Notes: generated by a model from the sequence alone, not told the origin. Shown: positions 7,335 through 16,459, numbered from the stretch's first letter. The stretch: 64,000 bases of DNA from Thioalkalivibrio sulfidiphilus HL-EbGr7 (GCF_000021985.1 NC_011901.1:1674001-1738000), one strand, 5' to 3'. Made by a program: numbers and translations.

Positions 7335-10300
7335 TCATCCAGCCGCGGACACCTCGTTTGAGGAACGGCCCGAGAGCCGATCCGCCAGGCGTTCATGGAC
7401 CGCCAGCAGGGCGGGGATGACCACCAGCACCAGCACCGTGGCCACGCCCAGGCCGAACACGATGGACACCGCCATGGGGATCAGGAACTGGGCCTGCACG
7501 GAACGCTCGAACAGCAGCGGGATGAGACCGGCGATGGTGGTGAAGGAGGTGAGCACCACGGCGCGCAGGCGCTGGCAGGAGGCCTCCACGATGGCCAGCT
7601 CCCGATCCATGCCTTCCTCGCGCAGGGACTGGTAGAAGCTCACCAGGATGATGGAGTTGTTGACCACGATGCCGGTGAGTCCGAACAGACCGAACAGGGA
7701 CAGGATGGTCAGCTCCAGGCCCATGAGCCAGTGGCCCACCAGGGCCCCCAGCAGGCCGAAGGGGATGATGGCCATGACCACCAGGGGCCAGCCGTAGGAG
7801 CCGAACACCCAGGCCAGCACCAGGTAGATCATGGCGAGCGCGAAGATCAGGCCCATGCGCATGTCGCCCAGGGTCTCGGCCTGGTCGGCGGCGCGGCCCT
7901 CGAAGGAATAGGTGACGCCATGGCGCTGGGCAAGATCCGGCAGCACATCGGCGGCCAGCTGCTCGCGGATGCGTGCCGCATTGTTCTGGGTGCGATCCAC
8001 CTCCGAGGAGACCGACACCGCCAGGCGGCCATCCGCGTGGCGCAGGGTCTCGAAGCCCTGCCGGGGCAACAGCTCCGCCACGGTGTCGAGCGGCGCGATG
8101 CCGCCGCCGGGCAGGACCACGGCGAAACGCTCCAGCATGGCCGTGCGATGGCGCTCCGCGTCGGGCAGCACCACGCGCACCTCGATCTCCTCCAGGCCCT
8201 CCTGGTAGATCTGGGCCAGGCGCCCGTCGAAGGCGGCGCGCAGTTGCCGACCGAGGGATTCCGTGGTGAGCCCCAGGGCCAGGCCCTCGGGGCGCAACCG
8301 GTAGATGAGCTGTTCCCGGCCGAAGGGCATGTCGTCCTCCACCGCGAACACGCCCGGGTAGTCGTTCATGGCCTCGGTGAGTTCCAGGGCCGCCTGTTTG
8401 AGCCGGTCCGGATCGGCGCCGGTGAGGCGCACGTCCACGTCCCGTCCCGGCGGGCCGGCCTGACGCTCAGTGATGCTGAACAGTTCGATGCCGGCGGGCA
8501 ACCGAACCCGTTCCTGCCAGGCGCGGATCAGTTCCGTGTTGCGCACCTCCCGCCGGTCAGGAGAGACCAGCTCCACCAGGATGGAGCCGAACTGGTCGCC
8601 GCTGGGGGCCTGGGCGGCGCCGCCCTGTTCCACGCCGCTACCCAGGCGCACCACCACGTTGCGGATCAGTCCGCCACCCAGGGCCTCTTCGGCCTCGAAC
8701 AGCGCCTCCTCCACGTGCTCGATGAAGGCCTCGACCCGCTGTGGCGGCGTGCCCGCCACGAAGTTGGCGGCGGCGTTGACCACCGTGCCCTCCGGGTTGG
8801 GGAAGAAGGTGAAGCCGATGCGCCCGCCGGCCATCAGGCCGAAGGCCAGGATCAACACCGCCACCGCGCCCGAGAGGGTGATGCCCGAGTGGGCCGTGGC
8901 CCACTGGACCATGCGGCGGAAGCTGTGTTCGCGGAAATGCTCGAAGCGCGCGTCGAAGCGGGCCCGGAAGGAACCCTCCCGGGGTGGCCTGATCTTCTCC
9001 ATGCTGTTCTTCAGGTGCGCCGGCAGGATCAGGAAGCTGATCACCAGGGTTGCCAGGATGACGCACACCACCACCAGGGGGATGTCGAACAGGATGTTGC
9101 CGATGATGCCGCCGATGAGCATGAGCGGCAGGAAGGCGGCCACGGTGGTGAGCGAGGCGGAGATCACCGGTGCCAGCATGCGCTTGGCGCCCCGTTCCGC
9201 CGCCTGGGTGGGCGTCATGCCACGCTGGTACTGGGTGTAGGCGTGCTCGCTCACCACGATGGCGTTGTCCACGATGATGCCCAGCGACATGATGAAACCG
9301 AACAGGGAGATCATGTTGATGCTGCCGCCCAGCAGCCACAGCACCAGGAAGGCGGTGGTGAAGGCCACCGGGATACCGATCGCCACGCGTAGGGCGAGCC
9401 GCCCGTTGAGGAACAGGAACAGGATGGCGAGCACCAGCACCAGACCGCCGATGCCGTTCTTCAGCAGCAGCATGATGCGCTCGTAGATCAGCTCCCAGAA
9501 CTGGTCGTAGAGATGCAGCTCAACACCCGGCGGGAGGGTGGGGGTGACCTCTGCGATCCAGTCCATGAGGATCGCGGAGGATTTCAGGGCATCGGCGGTC
9601 TCGGTGCGCTGCAGCTGCATCTCCACCGCCGGTTCGCCCCGATAGTGCACGGACACCTGGTTGTCCCGGGGACGGCGCTCGATGTGCGCCACGTCGCCCA
9701 GGCGGATCAGCCCGCCCTCGGCGTCGGAGCGCAGCGGAAGCCGGGCGAAGGCCAGCTCGTCCCGGCGCTGCTCCAGGCTCCGGATCTGCCGGGCGGTGTC
9801 GTCCCGGCCCACCATGCCGGCGGGCAGGTCCCGGGAGATGCCCGCCACCCTATCGCCGATCTGGTCCAGGCTCATGCCCAGTTCCAGGCTGCGGGCCATG
9901 GGCACCTGGATGGCCATCTCCTCCTCGGGCAAGCCCTTGAAGTCGATGCGCGCGATGCCCCGGTCCAATAGCTGCTGCTCGAAGTCCCGCACCAGGGGGC
10001 GCAGTTCGCGCATGTCCGCGGGTCCGGTGATGAGCATGCGCGCCACGGGCTCGTAGCGGATCACCCGGGTGACCACCGGTTCCTCGGCGGCCTCGGGCAG
10101 GTTGCGCTGCTGGGAGACGATGTCCTTCACCTGGTCCGAGGCCAGGGACATGTCCGTGCCCGACTGGAATTCCAGGGTGATGGAGCCCACGCCCAGGGCG
10201 GCGGTGGAGGTCATGTTGCGCAGCCCGTCCACGGTGCGCAGCTCCTGCTCCAGGGGCGTGATGATGCCGGTCTCCACGTCCTCGGCGCTGGCGCCGGTCC

Positions 10301-10466
10301 AGACCACCCGCACGGTGACGAAATCCAGGGCGAAGTTGGGGAAGAACTGGGTGTTGAGCTTGATCAGCGCCCAGCTGCCCGAGAGCACCATCAGGGCCAC
10401 CAGCAGGTTGGCGGCCACCCGGTGACACAGGAACAGGCGGATCAGGCCGCGATTTCTAGCTGGCAT
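7335..10466 (-). CDS. RND-family efflux pump permease
   Basis: This 1043-residue inner-membrane proton-driven transporter has the AcrB-like plan: a transmembrane segment near residue 20, a large periplasmic loop, a bundle of hydrophobic helices at about 335-540, a second periplasmic loop, and a final bundle at about 855-1020. The transmembrane-4 segment reads SLGIIVDNAIVVSEHAY. It has a single aspartate where drug-type pumps often have two, so the substrate class is uncertain. The final bundle shows LFGLFGLTGIVVNNSIILV. The adaptor gene lies just upstream on the same strand (10602-11849). No outer-membrane channel is encoded with the pair, so a shared TolC-like protein is implied. Confidence 0.9.
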   Translation of the reverse strand: MPARNRGLIRLFLCHRVAANLLVALMVLSGSWALIKLNTQFFPNFALDFVTVRVVWTGASAEDVETGIITPLEQELRTVDGLRNMTSTAALGVGSITLEFQSGTDMSLASDQVKDIVSQQRNLPEAAEEPVVTRVIRYEPVARMLITGPADMRELRPLVRDFEQQLLDRGIARIDFKGLPEEEMAIQVPMARSLELGMSLDQIGDRVAGISRDLPAGMVGRDDTARQIRSLEQRRDELAFARLPLRSDAEGGLIRLGDVAHIERRPRDNQVSVHYRGEPAVEMQLQRTETADALKSSAILMDWIAEVTPTLPPGVELHLYDQFWELIYERIMLLLKNGIGGLVLVLAILFLFLNGRLALRVAIGIPVAFTTAFLVLWLLGGSINMISLFGFIMSLGIIVDNAIVVSEHAYTQYQRGMTPTQAAERGAKRMLAPVISASLTTVAAFLPLMLIGGIIGNILFDIPLVVVCVILATLVISFLILPAHLKNSMEKIRPPREGSFRARFDARFEHFREHSFRRMVQWATAHSGITLSGAVAVLILAFGLMAGGRIGFTFFPNPEGTVVNAAANFVAGTPPQRVEAFIEHVEEALFEAEEALGGGLIRNVVVRLGSGVEQGGAAQAPSGDQFGSILVELVSPDRREVRNTELIRAWQERVRLPAGIELFSITERQAGPPGRDVDVRLTGADPDRLKQAALELTEAMNDYPGVFAVEDDMPFGREQLIYRLRPEGLALGLTTESLGRQLRAAFDGRLAQIYQEGLEEIEVRVVLPDAERHRTAMLERFAVVLPGGGIAPLDTVAELLPRQGFETLRHADGRLAVSVSSEVDRTQNNAARIREQLAADVLPDLAQRHGVTYSFEGRAADQAETLGDMRMGLIFALAMIYLVLAWVFGSYGWPLVVMAIIPFGLLGALVGHWLMGLELTILSLFGLFGLTGIVVNNSIILVSFYQSLREEGMDRELAIVEASCQRLRAVVLTSFTTIAGLIPLLFERSVQAQFLIPMAVSIVFGLGVATVLVLVVIPALLAVHERLADRLSGRSSNEVSAAG

Positions 10467-10508
10467 TGCTCAGTACCTTCTTGCCGTCGACGGGGTTCGG
10501 GGCACACG

Positions 10509-10583
10509 GTAGGAGCGGTGACCCTGCCGCGAACGCGCGGCCAGGATCAACGCCGGCTTTCGGTCCGAGGTCGGGCCTCCTGC
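10509..10583. repeat. GTAGGAG-type REP pair between RND adaptor and permease
   Basis: GTAGGAGCGGTGACCCTGCC begins at 10509 and matches the unit at 6152-6177 read in the other direction. At 10551-10583 the sequence matches the unit at 6189-6218 in reverse, ending GAGGTCGGGCCTCCTGC. The two units stand in the same relative arrangement as in the first cluster, which indicates a conserved two-part element. Confidence 0.75.
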
Positions 10584-10601
10584 ATGGGGTGCCAGGCATC
10601 C

Positions 10602-11849
10602 TCAGTCCCAGTCCGTCTCGACCCGCAGGCCGTCCAATGCATTGGGCAGACGGGTGGTCACCAGCCGGTCGCCGTCACGGATCTCCGGGCTGTACACCAG
10701 CACCCGTTCTCGACCGTTGTCATCGAGCCACTCGCCGCGCCGCTCGACGGTGATGGCGCGCATGCGGCCTTCCTCGATCCGGTAGACCCGGTCGATGCCG
10801 TACAGGGCCTCGAAGGGCAGGGCGACCACATCTGCCGCTTCCGGCAGACGCAGATGCACGGTCAGGAAACGCCCCAGCGGTGCGTGTTCGCCGCCCTCCG
10901 TGATGCGGAACAGGCCTTCCACGCCGGCACCGGTGGCAGGCGCCTCGCCGGCCAGGCGGCTCAGTTCCAGCACCACGTGTTCGCCGTCGATCTCGCCCCG
11001 GGCCGACAGGGGCTCACCGGCATCCAGGCCGCGGCGCACCACCGGCAGATACAGGGCGGGGATGCGGGCGCGAACCTCCAGGGCATCGGCATCGAACAGG
11101 GTCGCCAGCGGATCGCCGATGCGCACCCGGTCACCGGGGGCGACGGCCAGTCGGGACACGCGGCCGGCGAAGGGTGCGCGCACGCGGGTGCGTTCCAGGT
11201 CCAGGCGCGCATCCTCCAGCAGCGCCTCGGCGCGCCGGGCACGGGCCTCCAGCTGGGCCAGCCGGGCCTGGAAATCCTCCAGCGCCAGGCGCCTGGCGTT
11301 GACCGCGAGCGCCTGCTGCTCGTGGGCACGCCGCGCCTCGTCCAGGGCGCTCTGGCTGCCCAGCTTGCGGGCGAACAGGTCCTGGGCCCGTTCCACGTTG
11401 CGCCAGGCGATCTCCAGCAGGGCCTCGTCGTGCTTGAGCGCCTCCCGGTCCCGGGCGTTGCGCAGGCGCTCGGCACTGATCTGGGCGCGGATGTCCGCCA
11501 CGTCCGCCTCCCGCTGGGTCACCAGCAGGCCGATCTCCCGATCGTCCAGGCGCACCAGCACCTGGCCGGCCTCGACCCTGCGACCTTCCTCGCCGGGCGT
11601 CTCCAGCACGTCCGCCTCCACCGCGGCGCGCAGGTTAGCGGTGCGGGGCGTGGTCACGTGGCCGTAGAGGCTCAGGCTGGGCGCCAGGGTGGCGGGCGTG
11701 ACCGTCTCGGTGTTGACCCGCCAGACCCGCTCGCCCACCGCCATGGGCGGGCTCTCGGGCGCCGTGGCACGCAGGATCAGAAAGCCGATCACGCCTGCCG
11801 CCAGGATGAGCAGGGGCAGGATGCGGCGGACAAGGGGGGAGAGGGACAT
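10602..11849 (-). CDS. RND efflux periplasmic adaptor (membrane fusion) protein
   Basis: This 415-residue membrane fusion protein links an inner-membrane RND pump to an outer-membrane channel. A membrane anchor lies near residues 10-27 (RILPLLILAAGVIGFLI). A lipoyl half-motif follows, with VEAGQVLVRLDDREIG near 95-110. A long Arg/Ala/Glu-rich helical hairpin spans about 110-220. The second lipoyl half contains VRAPFAGRVSRLAVAPGDRV near 223-243, and a beta-barrel and membrane-proximal domain end the protein. It is transcribed toward the permease gene 135 bases downstream, across a REP pair. Confidence 0.88.
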   Translation of the reverse strand: MSLSPLVRRILPLLILAAGVIGFLILRATAPESPPMAVGERVWRVNTETVTPATLAPSLSLYGHVTTPRTANLRAAVEADVLETPGEEGRRVEAGQVLVRLDDREIGLLVTQREADVADIRAQISAERLRNARDREALKHDEALLEIAWRNVERAQDLFARKLGSQSALDEARRAHEQQALAVNARRLALEDFQARLAQLEARARRAEALLEDARLDLERTRVRAPFAGRVSRLAVAPGDRVRIGDPLATLFDADALEVRARIPALYLPVVRRGLDAGEPLSARGEIDGEHVVLELSRLAGEAPATGAGVEGLFRITEGGEHAPLGRFLTVHLRLPEAADVVALPFEALYGIDRVYRIEEGRMRAITVERRGEWLDDNGRERVLVYSPEIRDGDRLVTTRLPNALDGLRVETDWD

Positions 11850-11945
11850 GAGGAAATCGCTTCCTTGGGACGTGGACGCCTGGGGATTATCGCAGCTTAG
11901 GAGGCCCCGGTGCTTGTTTCAGTGACGGTGTCACGGAGGAAGCGC

Positions 11946-12027
11946 AGAGACAAGATACAAGATGCAAGAGACAAGTGGAAAAAGGCCTTGGTTCTTGCTT
12001 GTCTCTTGTATCTTTCCTCTTGTCTCT
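11946..12027. repeat. Inverted repeat of CTTGTATCTTG words
   Basis: AGAGACAAGATACAAGATGC at about 11946-11965 is matched by the complementary pyrimidine-rich arm CTTGTCTCTTGTATC and CTTGTCTCT, ending near 12027. It lies between the RND adaptor gene and the end of modC. The same words occur at 5452-5475. No gene is seen here. Confidence 0.7.
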
Positions 12028-12033
12028 AGTGCT

Positions 12034-13104
12034 CTATTCCACAAGTGCCACGGCCTTGATCAATGCATGCACCTGCATCCCCGGCATCAGACCCAGACTG
12101 CGCAGGGAACGCCTCGAGATGCGCGCCAGCAAGGGCTGACCACAGACGTCCAGGCCCAGCAGGACCTCGCCGGGGCGGGTCTCTTCATGGATCTCCCGAA
12201 CCGTGGCGGGCAGGCAGTTGAGCACGCTGATGCCTGCGGGCGGGGTCAGGGCGATGCTCACGTCACGGGCGTGGATACTCAGGCGCACCTGCCTGCCCAC
12301 CGGCAGGTCCTCCCTGAGCAGGGTCAGGCGCGCGCCGTTGATGCCCAGGATGGAGACGTGATCCTCATCGTCGTGATCCAGCACCTCGGCCTCCAGCAGG
12401 GCCACCGCCTCCTCGGCACGGGCCAGCGGCAGGTCGCCCCGGGTGGTCATCTCCCGGATCGGCCCTTCCGCGCGCAGGCGTCCCCCCTCCAGCAGCAGCA
12501 TGTGGTCCGCGAGCCGCATCACCTCGTCGATGGAATGGCTCACATAAAGCACGGGGATGGAGAGTTCGTCGTGCAGCCGCTCCAGGTAGGGCAGGATCTC
12601 CGTCTTGCTGATGGCATCCAGGGCCGCCAGGGGTTCGTCCATGAGCAACACCCGGGGGCTGGTGAGCAGGGCACGGCCCATGGCCACCCGCTGGCGCTGA
12701 CCGCCGGACAGTTCACCGGGGCGACGCGCCAGGAGCGCTTCCAGGCCCAGCAGATCGATCACCTCATCGGGCTGCACCACCCGCTGCCCGGCGGATATGC
12801 GCCGGTAACCGTATTCCAGATTGCCCTGCACGGACAGGTGCGGGAACAGGCGTCCCTCCTGGAACACGTAGCCCACCGGGCGATTGTGGGCGGGCAGAAA
12901 ATGCCGAGCGTCCTGCCAGGTCTCGCCATCCACCACCAGGCGTCCGCGGGCCGAGGGCTCGAGTCCGGCGATACAGCGCAGCAGGGTGGTCTTGCCGCAA
13001 CCGGAGCGGCCGAACAGGGCAGTGACGCCACGCACGGGGATGCGGCTTTCCACGTCCAGGTGGAAGTCCGGTCGCTTGAGGTCGAAGTGCAGGTCGATGC
13101 TCAT
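12034..13104 (-). CDS. modC: Molybdate ABC transporter ATP-binding protein
   Basis: ModC is the ATPase that powers molybdate (and tungstate) import with ModB and ModA. The 356-residue protein has Walker A FGRSGCGKTT near residue 31-40, the signature LSGGQRQRVAMGRAL near 135, Walker B VLLMDEPLAALD near 155, and a switch histidine in YVSHSIDEVMRLAD. After residue 285 comes a Mop/TOBE domain, the oxyanion-sensing extension typical of ModC. It is the last gene of the minus-strand operon modE-modA-modB-modC, with 7 bases separating it from modB. Confidence 0.96.
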   Translation of the reverse strand: MSIDLHFDLKRPDFHLDVESRIPVRGVTALFGRSGCGKTTLLRCIAGLEPSARGRLVVDGETWQDARHFLPAHNRPVGYVFQEGRLFPHLSVQGNLEYGYRRISAGQRVVQPDEVIDLLGLEALLARRPGELSGGQRQRVAMGRALLTSPRVLLMDEPLAALDAISKTEILPYLERLHDELSIPVLYVSHSIDEVMRLADHMLLLEGGRLRAEGPIREMTTRGDLPLARAEEAVALLEAEVLDHDDEDHVSILGINGARLTLLREDLPVGRQVRLSIHARDVSIALTPPAGISVLNCLPATVREIHEETRPGEVLLGLDVCGQPLLARISRRSLRSLGLMPGMQVHALIKAVALVE

Positions 13105-13111
13105 GGACGCC

Positions 13112-13792
13112 TCATGCGCTGGTCAGCCTGAAGCGCCCGTTGATGGCGTAGAGCGCGAACAGCATCAGGAAGGACAGGCCCAGCAGCAGGGCCGAGAGCA
13201 CGTGGGCGGAGGCGTAGTCCACCGCCTCCACGTGATCGTAGATGGCAATGGAGACCACCTGGGTCTCGCCGGGGATGTTGCCGCCGATCATGAGCACCAC
13301 GCCGAACTCCCCCACGGTGTGGGCGAAACCCAGGGTGGTGGCGGTGAGAAAGCCGCGCAGCGACAGGGGAATGACCACGGTGAAGAATCGGTCCCAGGGC
13401 CCGGCGCGCAGGGCGGCGGCGGCCTCCAGCGTCGCATCGCCCACGGCCACGAAGGCGTTCTGCAACGGCTGCACCACGAAAGGCAGGGAGTAGAACACCG
13501 AGCCGATCACCAGGCCGGTGAAGGTGAAGGCGAAGGCGGGTCCGCCCATGGCCTGGATGGGGCCCTGGGCACCCAGCAGCAGGAGCAGGTAGAAGCCCAG
13601 CACCGTGGGCGGCAGCACCAGGGGCAGGGCAACCACGGTCTCGATCACCAGTTTGCCGCGCCAGCGGGTGCGGGCCAGCCACCAGGCCAGGGGCGTGCCC
13701 AGGACCAGAAGCACCAGGGTGGTGATGGCCGCGAGTTTGAGGGTCAGCCACAGGGCTGCGGTGTCCTGGGGACTGATCAGTGTATCCAGCAT
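13112..13792 (-). CDS. modB: Molybdate ABC transporter permease
   Basis: ModB forms the membrane channel of the molybdate importer. The 226-residue protein has about five hydrophobic segments. It carries the ABC-permease EAA loop as EAAAALRAGPWDRFFTVVIPLSLRGFL near residues 125-150, where ModC docks. Conserved features include LVIETVVALPLVLPPTVLGFYLL and FAHTVGEFGVVLMIGGNIPGET near 160-180. It sits between modA and modC and is followed by modC after 7 bases. Assignment rests on family motifs and gene order, both clear. Confidence 0.96.
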   Translation of the reverse strand: MLDTLISPQDTAALWLTLKLAAITTLVLLVLGTPLAWWLARTRWRGKLVIETVVALPLVLPPTVLGFYLLLLLGAQGPIQAMGGPAFAFTFTGLVIGSVFYSLPFVVQPLQNAFVAVGDATLEAAAALRAGPWDRFFTVVIPLSLRGFLTATTLGFAHTVGEFGVVLMIGGNIPGETQVVSIAIYDHVEAVDYASAHVLSALLLGLSFLMLFALYAINGRFRLTSA

Positions 13793-13847
13793 GCTGTTTT
13801 ATGGTTGTGCTTGTGAGCGTGGATGATCGGCGGCGAGGAACCGGTGC

Positions 13848-14606
13848 TTAATGCGTGGGCATACGATACCCATCCGCCTCGATGATTGCTCGTGCCGCAG
13901 GGTCCAGCCTGACCCAGTCCAAGAAGGTCTGCGCCGCATGGGGATCCTGTGCGCTAGACAACCGCACCACTTCCTGAATGATCGGCGCGTAGATGGATGC
14001 ATCCGGGAGCCAGCGCGAGCCCGGTGGATGGCTTCGCTCATGGGTGATCACCTGGGAGAGGGCCACGAAGCCCACTTGCGCATTGCCCGTGGTGATGAAA
14101 TTGAAGGTCTGGCCGATGCTCTGTCCCGTGACCAGGCGACCCCGGCCTGGACTGACCTGGTAATGGGTGAGCACGGATTCTGCCGCCGCGCCATAGGGCG
14201 CGACCCGGGGATTGGCCATGGCGAGGCGCCTGTATCCGTCTCCCTTCAGAAAGGCCACTCCGTCCGCCGGGATCAGGTCCGGGTCAGGACTCCAGAGCAC
14301 CAGGATCCCGTCCGCATAGGCATGTCGGCTGTCTGCCACTGCGTGACCGCTGCCGACCAGGTCTGCGGTGCGCTGGTCATCGGCGGAGAAGAACAGATCG
14401 AAGGGCGCACCCTGCACGATCTGGGCGTAGTGCTTTCCGGACGAGCCACTGATGATGGCCAGGCGCACATCAGACTGCTGAGCGTAGGCCTGCGCCAGGC
14501 GCTCCAGGGTGGCCGTGAAGTTGGCAGCCACGGCAACACGCAATTCGGTGGCCGCCGCGGGGAGGTGCAGCAGCGCCAGGCACAGTATGAAGATCAGACG
14601 TTTCAT
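13848..14606 (-). CDS. modA: Periplasmic molybdate-binding protein
   Basis: ModA captures molybdate or tungstate in the periplasm and delivers it to ModBC. Starting at the ATG at 14606 gives a 252-residue protein with a clean signal peptide, MKRLIFILCLALLHLPAAA. A GTG at 14630 is in frame but lacks a ribosome-binding site, while AGGAAA precedes 14606. After the signal come LRVAVAANFTATLERLA and the oxyanion-binding SGSSGKHYAQIVQGAPFDLFFSAD, with serines that bind the ion in this family. The late segment VGFVALSQV is also typical. It lies between modE and modB in the minus-strand operon. Confidence 0.95.
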   Translation of the reverse strand: MKRLIFILCLALLHLPAAATELRVAVAANFTATLERLAQAYAQQSDVRLAIISGSSGKHYAQIVQGAPFDLFFSADDQRTADLVGSGHAVADSRHAYADGILVLWSPDPDLIPADGVAFLKGDGYRRLAMANPRVAPYGAAAESVLTHYQVSPGRGRLVTGQSIGQTFNFITTGNAQVGFVALSQVITHERSHPPGSRWLPDASIYAPIIQEVVRLSSAQDPHAAQTFLDWVRLDPAARAIIEADGYRMPTH

Positions 14607-14641
14607 GGCATTCAGTTTCCTGGTCAGCACGGACGTTCAGT

Positions 14642-15439
14642 TCACTCACCCACGGCGAGCATGATGTGCGGTGCCTTGATCAGCGCGCAGACACGGCTGC
14701 CGGTGGCCAGCCAGGGCACAGCCAGGGATTCGCTGGTGACCATGGCGGTGAGCACGCGGCCCTCGCCGATGCGCAGCTTCACCTCAGCGTTGACCGCGCC
14801 GTCATGGGTCTCGATCACGGTGCCGCACAGGCGGTTGCGGGCCGTGCATTTCAGCGCCGGATTGTCCTCGGCCAGGATCACACTGGAGGCGTCGAACAGC
14901 ACCTGGACCTCGCCGCCCCGTACAAGCCCCAGGTCGCTGACCGCCTCGTGGGGGACGATGGCTACCACCTCCTGACCGCCACCGATGTCCACGCACACCT
15001 GGTCGTTGACGGCGCCGGCACGAATCGCCGTGATACGCCCGTGGAAATGGTTGGCTGCGGTGGTGCGCATGGACATCTTCCTCATGAATCCGACCACGTC
15101 CCCCAGGTCGGAGAGACGGTCTTCCAGTTGTGCCATGAAACGCCGATAGGCCTCGTCGGCGGCCCGGTAGTGGTCGATGACCCGCTGGCCGAATTCGGTG
15201 ATATCGGTGCCGCCACCACGCCTTCCGCCGGCCTTGCGGGTGACCAGGGGGCGGTCGGCCAGGTTGTTCATGGCCTCCACCGCGTCCCAGGCGGCCTTGT
15301 AGCTCATGCCCATGGAACGGGCGGCGGCGGAGATGGAGCCGGTCTGGCCGATGCGCTCCAGCAGTTCGATCCGCCCGGCACCCAGGAAGCCTTTTTCGCT
15401 GACGTTGAACCAGAAACGTCCATCCACATGGGCCTTCAT
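14642..15439 (-). CDS. modE: Molybdate-responsive transcription regulator ModE
   Basis: ModE represses molybdate uptake genes when molybdate is bound and can activate molybdoenzyme genes. The 265-residue protein has an N-terminal winged helix-turn-helix (residues about 20-110): GAGRIELLERIGQTGSISAAARSMGMSYKAAWDAVEAMNN, then LVTRKAGGRRGGGTDITEFG. Two Mop/TOBE modules follow, at about 125-190 (SMRTTAANHFHGRITAI) and 200-262. The start at 15439 is preceded by AGGAG. It is the first gene of the mod operon. A perfect ModE-type operator at 15487-15510 lies 48 bases upstream of its start codon, which implies autoregulation. Confidence 0.96.
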   Translation of the reverse strand: MKAHVDGRFWFNVSEKGFLGAGRIELLERIGQTGSISAAARSMGMSYKAAWDAVEAMNNLADRPLVTRKAGGRRGGGTDITEFGQRVIDHYRAADEAYRRFMAQLEDRLSDLGDVVGFMRKMSMRTTAANHFHGRITAIRAGAVNDQVCVDIGGGQEVVAIVPHEAVSDLGLVRGGEVQVLFDASSVILAEDNPALKCTARNRLCGTVIETHDGAVNAEVKLRIGEGRVLTAMVTSESLAVPWLATGSRVCALIKAPHIMLAVGE

Positions 15440-15486
15440 GCCAGCTTCTCCTGAAAATCTGCACTGTCAGTCAACGCATCAAGAAG

Positions 15487-15510
15487 CGTTATATTTTTCT
15501 TTATATAACG
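15487..15510 (-). promoter_or_regulatory. ModE operator upstream of modE-modABC
   Basis: The sequence CGTTATAT, eight spacer bases, then ATATAACG is a perfect inverted repeat. It has the same half-sites and spacing as the ModE box of enteric mod operators (established knowledge). On the minus strand a TTGACA hexamer at 15515-15520 adjoins it, and A+T-rich candidate -10 sequence lies within it. Bound ModE would therefore cover the modE promoter. The divergent flavoprotein gene at 15671 might also be affected. Confidence 0.88.
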
Positions 15511-15670
15511 ATGCTGTCAAGCCACCCTCGGCGGGAAGACGGTATAGATGATGGGCTGAGTCCACCCCTTATTCCCGGCGTACCGGAATATCGGGGGCGG
15601 GGCTTTGATTTCCCAAGCCATGGGCGTCCAATGGTATGACCCGCCAACTCGATTCACTGGGAGGACAGAC

Positions 15671-16255
15671 ATGACCAGCCACATCCTGATCATCCAGGGC
15701 CATCCCGATGCCGCAGGGAATCATTATGGTCATGCACTGGCGCAGGCCTACCGGGAAGGCGCACTCGAGGGTGGTCACCCGGTGGAGATCCTGACCGTGG
15801 CGGAGCTGGATTTTCCGATCCTGCGCACCCAGGCCGAGTGGAATCGGGGCGAGCTGACGCCGGACATCCAGAAGGCCCAGGCGGCCATCACCCGGGCGGA
15901 TCACCTGGTGCTCATCTATCCCCTGTGGCTCGGTTCCATGCCGGCGCTCCTCAAGGGCTTCCTGGAACAGACCCTGCGTCCCGGCTTTGCAGTCGGCCAT
16001 CAGGACAAGTCCGGCCTCTACGCCAAGCAACTCAAGGGCAAGAGCGCCCGCATCGTGGTAACCATGGGCATGCCCGCGTTCATCTACCGCTGGTTCTTTC
16101 GTGCCCACAGCCTCAAGAGCCTGGAGCGCAACATCCTGAAGTTTTGCGGCATCAGGCCCATCCGGGAGAGCCTGATCGGCATGGTGGAGGGCAGCGCCGC
16201 GCATCGGGAGAAGTGGCTTGCGAAGATGCGTAAGCTGGGGCGGTCGGGGTTGTGA
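15671..16255 (+). CDS. NAD(P)H-dependent quinone/flavin oxidoreductase (flavodoxin fold)
   Basis: The 194-residue protein belongs to the NAD(P)H dehydrogenase (quinone) family, like KefF, MdaB and NQO1. It begins MTSHILIIQGHPDAAGNHYG, the FMN phosphate-binding loop, after a GGGAGGA ribosome-binding site. The segment DHLVLIYPLWLGSMPALLKGFLEQTLRPGFA near residues 78-108 is the flavin-binding and dimer motif of this family. The late GTPY-type loop is replaced by TMGMPAFIYRWFF. The substrate is unknown. It is divergent from modE and shares its upstream region, so molybdate control is possible but unproven. Confidence 0.85.
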   Translation: MTSHILIIQGHPDAAGNHYGHALAQAYREGALEGGHPVEILTVAELDFPILRTQAEWNRGELTPDIQKAQAAITRADHLVLIYPLWLGSMPALLKGFLEQTLRPGFAVGHQDKSGLYAKQLKGKSARIVVTMGMPAFIYRWFFRAHSLKSLERNILKFCGIRPIRESLIGMVEGSAAHREKWLAKMRKLGRSGL

Positions 16256-16275
16256 TGGTCAAGGGCGTTTTTTTT

Positions 16276-16448
16276 GCCACAGCGGGCACAGAGGTCACAG
16301 TGATAAAGACGATTGGAAATGTCATGGTCGTAGGTCGGGCTTTAGCCCGACGCCGGGGGCTGGATTGGCCAGCGCCGCTGTCGGGCTGAAGCCCGACCTA
16401 CGGATCCACCGGTGTTTTTAACTCTGTGACCTCTGGGCCCTCTGTGGC
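16276..16448. repeat. Nested repeat: REP pair inside a CACAGAG inverted repeat
   Basis: An outer inverted repeat has arms 16276-16300 (GCCACAGCGGGCACAGAGG at its start) and 16424-16448, which match over 25 bases with about two mismatches. Between them, at 16330-16401, are two facing units. The first starts GTAGGTCGGGCTTTAGCCCG and the second ends GGGCTGAAGCCCGACCTAC. Similar unit pairs lie at 51555-51626 and 56746-56850. The arrangement suggests one element landed within another. It separates the flavoprotein gene from dacB. Confidence 0.8.
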
Positions 16449-16459
16449 TAAATAAGACC

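Noticed and set aside
7395-9392. Open frame of 665 codons antisense to the RND permease
   Set aside because: It is rich in His, Gln and Gly with low-complexity runs, which is the usual GC-rich shadow of the real 7335-10466 gene on the other strand.
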